DNA of 6,217 nt from Pseudomonadota bacterium (GTDB taxonomy: Bacteria > Pseudomonadota > Gammaproteobacteria > Burkholderiales > Thiobacillaceae). How positions within the stretch are numbered: the stretch's first letter is position 1; every line of letters begins with the position of its first letter. The position numbers and the translations under genes were made by a program. Shown here in pieces: positions 1 to 5,352 of this stretch. The notes below the pieces were generated by a model. The model was given only the letters and a program-made list of their open reading frames with translations. It searched no databases and was not told where the DNA came from. Where the stretch lies: positions 1 to 6,217 of the forward strand of contig JAJXXS010000220.1 of assembly GCA_021780975.1 (NCBI GenBank), given 5' to 3'.

Positions 1-2
1 AG

Positions 3-446
3 ACCGCACCCGTGGGACCCGCGCTGAACCTGCCGCTGGGCAGCGTCGTCCTGTATGCGGACGATTCGGCAACGGCACGTTCCCAGATCGAAAAAACCCT
101 CGAAAAAATGAAGATTCCCTTTCTCGGCGCCAAAACCGGGGCCGAAGCCTGGGAACGCCTGGAAGCCTGCGCGCGCGACGCGGCAGCGACCGGGCAACGC
201 GCCCGCGACCGCGTGGCCATGATATTGACCGACCTTGAAATGCCCGAAATGGACGGCTTCGCCCTGACCCGCCGCGTCAAGAGCGACGAGCGCTTCAAGG
301 ATATTCCGGTGGTCATACATTCATCGCTGTCGGGCAGCGCGAACGAATCTCACGCCCACAGCGTCGGCGCCGAAGGTTATGTGGCGAAATTCGTGCCCGA
401 AGAACTGGGGCGCGCCATCCGAAAAATGATCGCCGGAGCGGACTGA
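3..446 (+). CDS. cheV: CheV-type chemotaxis coupling protein, C-terminal receiver domain (5' partial)
   Basis: This is the receiver (REC) end of a chemotaxis coupling protein. CheV proteins join a CheW-like domain, which links receptors to the CheA kinase, to a phosphorylatable receiver. The reading frame is open to the window edge, so the CheW-like part lies outside; the GTG at 12 is probably internal. Counting from that GTG, the acidic pair is D17-D18, the phosphoacceptor is D74 (ILTDLEMP), the switch hydroxyl lies in IHSSLSG (about residues 102-108) and the conserved lysine is K126. The insertion before beta-3 and the segment HSSLSGSANESHAHSVGA are typical of CheV receivers, which favours CheV over a stand-alone CheY, although a different N-terminal domain cannot be excluded. 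It converges on the minus-strand signalling operon that ends in ycgR, so both flanking genes concern motility. Confidence 0.85.
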   Translation, partial: TAPVGPALNLPLGSVVLYADDSATARSQIEKTLEKMKIPFLGAKTGAEAWERLEACARDAAATGQRARDRVAMILTDLEMPEMDGFALTRRVKSDERFKDIPVVIHSSLSGSANESHAHSVGAEGYVAKFVPEELGRAIRKMIAGAD

Positions 447-469
447 CTCACGCCGGGGAGGAAACCAAC

Positions 470-559
470 ATGAGCATTGCATGGACGCCGGAACTGGACT
501 CTGGCATCGATGTGCTCGCAAACCGCCCGGAGCGTCTGCCCCACTTGCCTTCGGGTTAA
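470..559 (+). pseudogene. Probable truncated bacteriohemerythrin remnant (29 codons)
   Basis: A short ORF starts at an ATG behind a strong ribosome binding site (GGAGG at 457-461, 8 nt spacing), 23 nt after the cheV stop. Its first residues, MSIAWTPELDSGIDVL, closely resemble the N-terminus of bacteriohemerythrins (W-T-x-x-L-x-x-G-I-x-V-I-D-N-Q-H), oxygen-binding four-helix proteins common in motile Betaproteobacteria. The following residues ANRPERL still line up in register with the family's DNQHKRI, keeping N and R, but the first iron-ligand histidine is replaced by proline. The frame ends at 557-559, where a full protein would run to roughly 130 residues. Neither other forward frame restores similarity. 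I read it as the decayed 5' end of a lost gene; a functional micropeptide using an intact start signal is the alternative. Confidence 0.5.
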
Positions 560-563
560 CTTG

Positions 564-1298
564 CTAGCGCTCGGCAAGCAGCTCCCGATCGCGCTGCTGG
601 ACATAGCCCACGACGACCTTTTCCACCGCCGGCGGTAGAGATACAAAGCTCAGGCCCAGCGGAATGAGGGTCACGCTGCCGCGGGTCTGCACGGGGGCGC
701 CAAGGTGCTGCACCTCCGCCTCCACGGCGACGGGCTGCCCCTTGAGGTAGAAAGCCAGGCCCGCCAGCGACTCTCCTTCGTGCAGGTCGAAATCCTTGGG
801 CTCTGGAACCAGCACACGCATGCCGCCGGCGCTGATGTCATGGCAGATCCCCTGCAGGTCTGCCGCCCCCCTTCTCTGCAGCGTCACCGACCCTATGTCC
901 TGGGGGGCGGCGGGAACCCTATAGAACTGTCGCCGTTGCAGGTAGTAGGTCGAAGTGGGAAATGCCACCTTGTAGGCCTGTGCGCCCTTCCAATCGACCG
1001 CTTGCAAGGCTTCTACCTGGAAGCCGACATAAATCCCACGAAAGCGCGCAACGCAAAGGAATGGCTCTTCCTCCCGCAGTTCGGCAAGGGGACGCTGCGG
1101 CGTGAATACATCCAGGAGCAGATGGCCGCGCTCGGCATCGACCTCCAGCACCATGGAACCGAACTCCTGGCTTTGGCCGTTGGGCATGACTGCCAGCAGT
1201 TCATGCTGGTCGCACAGGCTGCGCAGAATCTGGTCAGCACGCTGGCGGGTAGTCAGACGGTGCTCGTCCTGGAACACCTGTTCGGCAATCTCTTTCAT
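564..1298 (-). CDS. ycgR: YcgR-type flagellar brake protein, PilZ domain (c-di-GMP receptor)
   Basis: A cytoplasmic c-di-GMP receptor that, in its family, binds the flagellar motor and slows or biases rotation when c-di-GMP is high. The 244-residue length matches YcgR. Residues about 15-115 form the N-terminal YcgR domain. The PilZ domain starts near residue 121 with the c-di-GMP-binding RxxxR motif (QRRQFYR, R123 and R127), followed by the D-x-S-x-x-G motif at D154-G159 (DISAGG). The C-terminal LGLSFVSLPPAVEKVVVGYV is also typical of this family. Both binding motifs are intact, so ligand binding is expected. It is the last gene of the minus-strand operon, starting 6 nt after the stop of the 51-codon ORF. 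The upstream Shine-Dalgarno is weak, so translation may depend on coupling. The likely c-di-GMP source, a GGDEF protein, is the first gene of the same operon. Confidence 0.9.
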   Translation of the reverse strand: MKEIAEQVFQDEHRLTTRQRADQILRSLCDQHELLAVMPNGQSQEFGSMVLEVDAERGHLLLDVFTPQRPLAELREEEPFLCVARFRGIYVGFQVEALQAVDWKGAQAYKVAFPTSTYYLQRRQFYRVPAAPQDIGSVTLQRRGAADLQGICHDISAGGMRVLVPEPKDFDLHEGESLAGLAFYLKGQPVAVEAEVQHLGAPVQTRGSVTLIPLGLSFVSLPPAVEKVVVGYVQQRDRELLAER

Positions 1299-1304
1299 GG
1301 CGTG

Positions 1305-1460
1305 TCAGTGCTCGAAGTGAACATTTGCAGCGCGCGGAAGTTGCCCCGCATTTCCCGAGCTGGCGGCCGCGCAACAACTGCCTTCATGGTAACGCCCCTC
1401 GGCGACATACAGAAATCCGCCACTGCTGATCAAGGAGACGAACACATCGGGGGATGGCAT
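1305..1460 (-). CDS. Small uncharacterised ORF (51 aa) coupled to the STAS gene
   Basis: A 51-residue ORF fills the gap between the RsbS-like gene and ycgR. Its ATG shares one base with the upstream stop codon (TGATG on the minus strand at 1462-1458), and its stop lies 6 nt before the ycgR start. This is the arrangement expected for translational coupling. A purine-rich stretch (GAAGAA) precedes the start but is a poor Shine-Dalgarno. The N-terminal part, VFVSLISSGGFLYVAEG, is moderately hydrophobic and could form a beta-hairpin. The middle has adjacent cysteines C29-C30 in an Ala/Ser/Gly-rich stretch, and the C-terminus ends NVHFEH. There is no signal peptide or clear membrane helix. I do not recognise a family. 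It may be a genuine small protein, or a spacer ORF that carries ribosomes to ycgR. Confidence 0.45.
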   Translation of the reverse strand: MPSPDVFVSLISSGGFLYVAEGRYHEGSCCAAASSGNAGQLPRAANVHFEH

Positions 1461-1810
1461 CACGATTCTTCGCGCAGCGACTGCATGTCGAGGGCGGTTT
1501 CGAAACTTGGGGCGGCATGCAGGAAGGTCGCCAGGCCGAAGGCCGCGGTCGGCTGCATGTGGATGCAGATGATGCGCACGTTGATGGCCCGGCAGGCGCG
1601 GGAGAGATTTTCCAGCCAGGCGAAGTAGACTGGATCGATGACCGCCATTTCGGCGAGATCGTAATAGAGCCGCAGCGATTTCTCGCGCTGCAGACACTCC
1701 AGTATGCTCTCCAGGAGCGTTCCGGTATCGCTGATATCCAGGGCGCGCGTGGGCTCCAGCAGCATGTCGTCGCTGCCGATGCGCGTGAGATGGACGCCGC
1801 CGATATTCAT
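1460..1810 (-). CDS. RsbS-like STAS-domain protein lacking the phosphorylatable serine
   Basis: A 116-residue single-domain protein that I assign to the STAS fold as an RsbS-type stressosome scaffold subunit. The strand-helix pattern and the segments RLYYDLAEMAVIDP (about residues 47-60), INVRIICIHMQP (76-87) and the following AAFGLATFL correspond to RsbS segments such as DI..V.IVDS and VVVVGMQP. In RsbS, the serine right after the conserved aspartate is phosphorylated by RsbT. Here that position is proline (I58-D59-P60), so classical switching at this site is not possible. Its ATG overlaps the stop of the RsbR-like gene by 4 nt (ATGA), with only a weak AAGG ahead, so it is probably made by coupling at a ratio tied to RsbR. 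A more general anti-anti-sigma-like STAS protein is the alternative. Confidence 0.7.
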   Translation of the reverse strand: MNIGGVHLTRIGSDDMLLEPTRALDISDTGTLLESILECLQREKSLRLYYDLAEMAVIDPVYFAWLENLSRACRAINVRIICIHMQPTAAFGLATFLHAAPSFETALDMQSLREES

Positions 1811-2670
1811 GCCTTGGAGACGACGACGCCGAGCAAGCGGAAGGCCTCCTTGAGGCCGTCCGAGAGAGTGGCGCGGGTGGTGACATTGCCCAGGTCAATA
1901 TTGAGGCTGGTCATGGCGCGGGCGATTTCCGGACGGATACCCGTCAGGATCGCCGTGGCCCCCATCAACTGGATCGCCCGCACCATCTGGATCATGTGGT
2001 GGGAAACCTGGGAATCGACCGTGTGCACCCCTGTCACGTCCATCACCACGGCGCGTGCGCGCTCGGACGAAATACGATTGAGGAGCGATTCCATGATCAG
2101 AAGCGTGCGACTGGAATCCAAGGTGCCGATGATGGGCAGCGTCAGCACCCCATCCCATATCTCGGTGATGGGCGTGGACGTCTCGCGCAATTCGCGCTGC
2201 TGCGCGTCTATGGTGCGCTCCTTCTCCTCCAGGTAGGTCTGGAAGACCGCCAGCATCAACTCGTTGAACACGCTGGACAGCAGCAACAGGATGGCGCGCA
2301 TGTCCTCCGGCGATACGTGCTCGTCGGCCCCCAGGGATTCGATGAAGCAGCGCTGCAGGAACTGCATGTAGCGCACGAAATCCTCCATCCTGCCGCCGCG
2401 CACGAGGATCTGCTTGGAGATGTTGCCGAAGAAGGTCTGCAAGGCGCGGAATGCGGGACGATGGTGATCCAGCGGATCATCGGAATCCAGCAGGGCGACC
2501 ATGAGTTCGAGAAACTCGATGCTGAAATCGGTGATCTCATCCGTGCTCATGACATTGCTGTCGCCGAACACGTTGCGCCCCTGCGCCTCGATGCGGCCGG
2601 ATATGTTCCCCACCTGTAGCTTGAGCTGCTCGATGAGGGTCAGGTTGACCGGGGTCTTGTTCTTTGCCAT
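1807..2670 (-). CDS. rsbR: RsbR-like stressosome co-antagonist (helical sensor domain + STAS)
   Basis: A 287-residue protein with the RsbR layout: a helical N-terminal putative sensor region (about 1-142), a linker helix (143-166, containing EEKERTIDAQQRELRE) and a C-terminal STAS domain (about 167-282). The STAS domain has the landmarks PIIGTLDSSR, MDVTGVHTVDSQVSHH, LTGIRPEIA and the downstream LNIDLGNV. In Bacillus RsbR the RsbT kinase phosphorylates two threonines, in the GDIDT and VVDT motifs; the equivalent residues here are serines (S186 and S220). The N-terminal domain resembles RsbR-type co-antagonists, but I cannot tell whether it is the non-haem globin type or the RsbRD_N type, and the signal is unknown. 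It starts 34 nt after the kinase/phosphatase gene with its own strong ribosome binding site, and overlaps the RsbS-like gene by 4 nt. Confidence 0.85.
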   Translation of the reverse strand: MAKNKTPVNLTLIEQLKLQVGNISGRIEAQGRNVFGDSNVMSTDEITDFSIEFLELMVALLDSDDPLDHHRPAFRALQTFFGNISKQILVRGGRMEDFVRYMQFLQRCFIESLGADEHVSPEDMRAILLLLSSVFNELMLAVFQTYLEEKERTIDAQQRELRETSTPITEIWDGVLTLPIIGTLDSSRTLLIMESLLNRISSERARAVVMDVTGVHTVDSQVSHHMIQMVRAIQLMGATAILTGIRPEIARAMTSLNIDLGNVTTRATLSDGLKEAFRLLGVVVSKA

Positions 2671-2677
2671 GCGTTGT

Positions 2678-2684
2678 CTCCTTT
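2678..2684 (-). promoter_or_regulatory. Ribosome binding site of the RsbR-like gene
   Basis: The minus strand reads AAAGGAG 7 nt before the ATG. It is one of the best Shine-Dalgarno sequences in the operon, and it lies in the only intergenic gap of any size (34 nt). This suggests the RsbR-like protein is translated independently and more strongly than its coupled neighbours, as expected for a subunit needed in many copies in a stressosome particle. Confidence 0.75.
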
Positions 2685-2704
2685 GCGCCAGGGGCGCGTC
2701 TCGT

Positions 2705-3754
2705 TCAGTTCAATTTCACTACGCAAACCGACTGGTCATCGGTCATGCGCGCAAGAGCGTTGCCGATCACATAAGCGACCAGCTGGGGATGGTGGTTACA
2801 CAGGCCGGGGAAGGCCTCCTCGCTCCAGCCGCGGCGGATGCCATCGCTGGTGGATACGAGGCTTACGCCCCGCTCCAGGGTCATCTCGGTCTTCTGGGGC
2901 TTTTTGTGCTCGTGCCCGAGCACCCCCGGGGCAAAGGCGAAATGCTGCACCTGCCCGTTGCGACACAAATGGGTGGCCATGTCGCCCACGCCGAGCATGT
3001 GCAGGCCGCGCGTAGCGACGTCGAATTCGCACGCGATGGCGACTGCCCCGCGCGCATTGCTGCGCAGATGCCGGTCCACCGTCTCCAGAAGCTGCATGAT
3101 GCTGTCCGCCTGGGTGAGATATTTGTCGAGATGGGCGGTGGCCAGTTCCGCGTTCTCGCCGTGTCCCAGGCCATCCAGATGAAGCAGGCGCAGGTGATCC
3201 GCGCGGATGTCGACATAGACGTGGTCGCCATTGTGGCGATCATCGGAGAGGGAACGCACGAACAGGCCCAACTGGCAGAATGCTTCCGCGTCAGACGGCC
3301 GTTTTGCCATCCTGCCCGCCGCAAGCGGGTGGAATCTGCACCACACGACGGTGCCGTGCCAGCGATCGCGGCCGGAGGGCATTTGGGAAAAAATGCCGAA
3401 CTCGTCCGCCAGCCGCTGCATGCTTCCCAGCCCCTTGCCAAGCGTGCCCTTGGTGGAAAAGCCATCCTCCTGCGCCAAGCCCGGATTTCCCATGCCCGGA
3501 CCATAATCGAAGGACACGACATCAAGCATGCCGCCGGGCTGCTCCCAGATCTGCAGCATGCCCTTCCCCCCCGCATGCTTGATCAGGTTGGTGGCCATCT
3601 CGGAGGCGACGAGTGCCATGTTCTCCCGGCGCGCATCCGCGAATCCCAGGCGGCGCGCCACCGAAAGCAGGCGCGACCGGAGCAGGATGGCAGCGCTCTC
3701 GCTCTGGATGGGATCGCTGAAAAGCAGCTTGCACGCGGCACTGTCGAGGGTCAA
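2705..3754 (-). CDS. RsbT-like serine kinase fused to RsbX-like PP2C/SpoIIE phosphatase
   Basis: A 349-residue two-domain partner-switching enzyme. Residues about 15-142 are a GHKL ATPase/kinase domain of the RsbT type: N-box E52-x3-N56-x2-K59-H60, G1 box D83-Y-G-P-G-M88 and G2 loop G106-K-G-L-G110. Residues about 150-349 are a PP2C/SpoIIE phosphatase domain of the RsbX type, with metal-site aspartates in NGD (D177), DGLGHG (D194), STSDG (D304) and MTDDQS (D339-D340). RsbT phosphorylates STAS proteins RsbR and RsbS; RsbX removes those phosphates. Both active sites look intact, so one chain carries opposing activities. The start is a TTG overlapping the GGDEF stop by 4 nt (TTGA); a consensus Shine-Dalgarno 7 nt upstream and full coverage of the kinase domain support it. 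The next methionine (M46) would remove the first helix. Confidence 0.85.
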   Translation of the reverse strand: MTLDSAACKLLFSDPIQSESAAILLRSRLLSVARRLGFADARRENMALVASEMATNLIKHAGGKGMLQIWEQPGGMLDVVSFDYGPGMGNPGLAQEDGFSTKGTLGKGLGSMQRLADEFGIFSQMPSGRDRWHGTVVWCRFHPLAAGRMAKRPSDAEAFCQLGLFVRSLSDDRHNGDHVYVDIRADHLRLLHLDGLGHGENAELATAHLDKYLTQADSIMQLLETVDRHLRSNARGAVAIACEFDVATRGLHMLGVGDMATHLCRNGQVQHFAFAPGVLGHEHKKPQKTEMTLERGVSLVSTSDGIRRGWSEEAFPGLCNHHPQLVAYVIGNALARMTDDQSVCVVKLN

Positions 3755-4737
3755 CGCGAAGCTCCTTCAAAGGGGTAATCGTCATAGGTGATCGTGCCAT
3801 CGGCATGACAGGTGTCGACAACCACACGCCCGCGGCCGCGCCCTTTGGCTTCGTACAAGGCCTTGTCCGCGCGGCCGATGAAATGGCCGAGATTTCCGCC
3901 GCACGGCTCCTGCGGAGAGATCCCCGCAATGCCCATGCTGATGCGGCCATTCATCGATTCCAGCAGGCTGCGGGCGCGCTTGAGCGCAATGTCCTTGCCG
4001 CACACGTAGAGTATGGCGAACTCGTCGCCACCGAAACGGAAGGCGGCATCGCCCTGGCGACGCGTAACAGAGAGCATGGCCTGGGCCATCTTGCACAGAT
4101 AGGTGTCGCCGTACTGGTGGCCATGCTCGTCGTTGATCTGCTTGAAATAGTCGAGATCACACAGCACCAGGGTTATCGCGCCGCCCCCCGCCGAGGCGGC
4201 ACGGAAGGCCTCGGCGAGGCGGACATCATAGGCACGGCGGTTGTACAGGCCGGTGAGCGCGTCGGTTTCCGCCTGCCGCATGGTGTCCTGCAGTTCGGCC
4301 TGGCGCTTTGCCAGCGCCGTCTGCATGTCGGCCAGTTCCCGCTCGGCGCGCATCCTGCTCTCTTCCAGAAAACGCTCCATTTCGGCGTTGCGGCGCAGCA
4401 GGACTGCGGGATCCTCGCTCTCGGTGGAACGCTGCAGGCGGCTGCGCAGGGCATCCACGGCTTCATCGCTGGGCAGCACCCCCAGGCGCACCACGGTATG
4501 GGGATCGGTGCCGTTCCACCTTACCTGCAGGTCTGCCGCGGCCAATTCCAGGGTGACGGGCAAGGGATAGCCCGTGCCGGCGCCGGCGGCACGCAGCTTT
4601 TGCGACAATTCGATGAGGCCGAGCGCGGCGGCAAAGGCATTGCCACCGAGGTTGAGCACCGCGGTATGCACGAAGCCGATGAAGTTCTGCACATCTGGCT
4701 CTATGGCCAGATTCTGCTTTAATAGTCCGTTTGCCAC
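3751..4737 (-). CDS. Diguanylate cyclase with coiled coil and intact GGDEF and I-site
   Basis: A 328-residue cytoplasmic protein predicted to make c-di-GMP from two GTP. Residues 1-110 are an uncharacterised N-terminal region with no signal peptide or membrane helix. Residues about 113-157 form a heptad-like charged coiled coil (RRNAEMERFLEESRMRAERE onwards). The GGDEF domain (about 158-308) starts at DALTGLYNRR and has metal-binding D194 in DLDYFKQIND, the full active site G236-G-D-E-F240, and an inhibitory site R227-x-x-D230 exactly five residues upstream, so product inhibition is expected. It closes with ADKALYEAKGRGRGR. The start is a GTG, because an in-frame stop lies six codons upstream; a GGGACGAGG stretch immediately precedes it, with part of it closer to the start than usual. 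It is the first gene of the operon, and the RsbT/RsbX/RsbR products are the likely controllers of its N-terminal region. Confidence 0.9.
   Translation of the reverse strand: MANGLLKQNLAIEPDVQNFIGFVHTAVLNLGGNAFAAALGLIELSQKLRAAGAGTGYPLPVTLELAAADLQVRWNGTDPHTVVRLGVLPSDEAVDALRSRLQRSTESEDPAVLLRRNAEMERFLEESRMRAERELADMQTALAKRQAELQDTMRQAETDALTGLYNRRAYDVRLAEAFRAASAGGGAITLVLCDLDYFKQINDEHGHQYGDTYLCKMAQAMLSVTRRQGDAAFRFGGDEFAILYVCGKDIALKRARSLLESMNGRISMGIAGISPQEPCGGNLGHFIGRADKALYEAKGRGRGRVVVDTCHADGTITYDDYPFEGASR
3762..3767 (-). promoter_or_regulatory. Ribosome binding site fixing the TTG start of the kinase/phosphatase gene
   Basis: The minus strand reads AAGGAG 7 nt before the TTG at 3754-3752. It lies inside the last codons of the GGDEF gene. 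No ATG or GTG lies at a suitable distance in this frame, so this site is the main reason to accept TTG as the initiation codon. Confidence 0.75.
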
Positions 4738-4869
4738 ACCTCGTCCCGGCTTTCACTCCCTGCTGGTAAATGCACCCGGCTACTCAAGCGTTGGTCAAAC
4801 GGGCTCGCGTGCCGGACGGGTCTGGACCGGGCGCATGAATCCTCGGCGCCAGGTGCCCGCACCCCCCTA

Positions 4870-4896
4870 ATTGCGGCGTAATAGGGCGGAAATTTA
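4870..4896 (-). promoter_or_regulatory. Candidate sigma-28 (FliA) flagellar promoter for the signalling operon
   Basis: On the minus strand, TAAA (4896-4893) is followed after exactly 15 nt by GCCGCAAT (4877-4870). The flagellar sigma-28 consensus is TAAA-N15-GCCGATAA, so the -35 core, the spacing and the GCCG core match exactly, and 5 of 8 bases match in the -10 element. Transcription would start near 4862, about 125 nt before the GTG of the diguanylate cyclase gene. The assignment fits an operon that ends in a flagellar brake gene. I saw no comparably good sigma-70 promoter facing this way; a TTGACC at 4798-4793 lacks a good -10 partner. Confidence 0.45.
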
Positions 4897-4998
4897 GCGC
4901 CGGCCCCGCAACCAGGCCCTGCAGAAGCGGGGTGGGAAGAGAAAAACCCCGGGCGGCTGGGCTCAGGGGCAGACGGACAACGGGCCCTGCTCCGCCGG

Positions 4999-5029
4999 CC
5001 ATGGCTGTGCTTGCCCATGGCTTTGTGCT
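4999..5029. repeat. Imperfect direct repeat upstream of the 39-codon gene
   Basis: CCATGGCT-GTGCT (4999-5011) recurs as CCATGGCT-TT-GTGCT (5015-5029), a 16-bp offset for the first eight bases. The second copy runs into a possible extended -10 element (TGC followed by TAAATT, 5026-5034) reading toward the small membrane gene. Its position suggests a tandem regulator site, but chance duplication is possible. Confidence 0.4.
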
Positions 5030-5034
5030 AAATT

Positions 5035-5055
5035 AACCATGCCATAAGAATGGTT
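5035..5055. repeat. Inverted repeat just upstream of the 39-codon gene's ribosome binding site
   Basis: AACCAT (5035-5040) and ATGGTT (5050-5055) are perfect inverted copies separated by 9 nt. The right arm abuts the GGAGG ribosome binding site (5058-5062). It could act as an operator or as a leader hairpin that limits ribosome access. A 6-bp stem with a 9-nt loop is weak, so either role is tentative. Confidence 0.35.
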
Positions 5056-5066
5056 TTGGAGGCGGC

Positions 5067-5186
5067 ATGGACAAATTCTTTGTGACCCAGAAACTCCCTG
5101 GTTACGTCATCACCGGCCTGATCGTCTGGGCGTGGATCAGCATCCTGTCGGTCCTGATTTACGAGCTTTTCACCCGCTTCCTTTGA
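5067..5186 (+). CDS. Small single-pass membrane protein (39 aa)
   Basis: The ATG has a strong Shine-Dalgarno (GGAGG at 5058-5062, 4 nt spacing). The 39-residue product has a short N-terminal segment MDKFFVTQKLPGY, then an uninterrupted hydrophobic helix from about V14 to Y32 (including TGLIVWAWISILSVLIY), and ends ELFTRFL. There is no cysteine, histidine or cleavable-signal pattern. The composition and length are those of a real small integral membrane protein, for example an accessory subunit or regulator of a larger membrane complex, but I do not recognise the family. It stands alone on the plus strand between the signalling operon and the copper genes, so context does not assign a partner. 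The helix, the start signal and the clean stop together make a chance ORF unlikely. Confidence 0.65.
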   Translation: MDKFFVTQKLPGYVITGLIVWAWISILSVLIYELFTRFL

Positions 5187-5352
5187 CAGAATCGCGGGCT
5201 GCCTGCGGGGCAGGACGGCTGGGGGCTTGTCGCTCTGGCCCCTTTGGACTTGATGAACCAACTGCGTTGCGGGACTACCCGTATGGGCCGGAACCGGCGC
5301 CCGCTTGCCGACCCATCACCGTCTAACCTCGGCGGGGTGTCGATGACGCGGG

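Larger units (their letters stand above)
4738..5066. other. Divergent intergenic region (329 bp)
   Basis: This region separates the minus-strand signalling operon from the plus-strand 39-codon gene. I find no convincing protein gene; the open frames here have implausible Arg/Pro/Ser/Ala-rich translations. It contains a candidate FliA-type promoter facing the operon (4870-4896), a purine tract at about 4929-4946 inside a weak 6-bp stem (4928-4933 with 4946-4951), a direct repeat at 4999-5029 and an inverted repeat at 5035-5055. The operon leader would be about 125 nt long. I looked for a c-di-GMP riboswitch in it and could not assemble a convincing one. Confidence 0.6.

Noticed and set aside
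560..578. CTTGC...GCAAG hairpin between the hemerythrin remnant and ycgR as a bidirectional terminator
   Set aside because: Five-base stem, 9-nt loop and no T-tract on either strand.
705..1628. Long plus-strand open frame opposite ycgR and the STAS gene
   Set aside because: It is antisense to well-supported genes and has no recognisable domain; high GC content opens such frames by chance. The same holds for the long plus-strand frames at 1454-2236, 2501-3778 and 3805-4722.
1460..1810. Assignment of the short STAS gene as a SiaC-type protein, given a kinase/phosphatase and GGDEF neighbours as in SiaABCD
   Set aside because: The C-terminal HMQP and IDP regions align better with RsbS, and the partner genes are RsbR/RsbT/RsbX-like rather than SiaA/SiaB-like.
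4738..4870. Possible c-di-GMP (GEMM-type) riboswitch in the operon leader, suggested by GTAGCCGGG and CACGCGAG-like fragments on the minus strand
   Set aside because: The conserved elements do not occur in the required order and pairing, and I could not build the family's two-helix core. A covariance-model search would settle it.
4719..5018. Minus-strand frame covering the divergent intergenic region and overlapping the start of the GGDEF gene
   Set aside because: Arg/Ser/Pro-rich sequence with no family resemblance; it overlaps the GGDEF gene in another frame and covers the candidate promoter.
5222..5242. GGGGC...GCCCC stem followed by TTT after the small membrane gene, as a terminator
   Set aside because: The stem is only 5 bp with an 11-nt loop and three Ts; this is too weak in GC-rich DNA to call.
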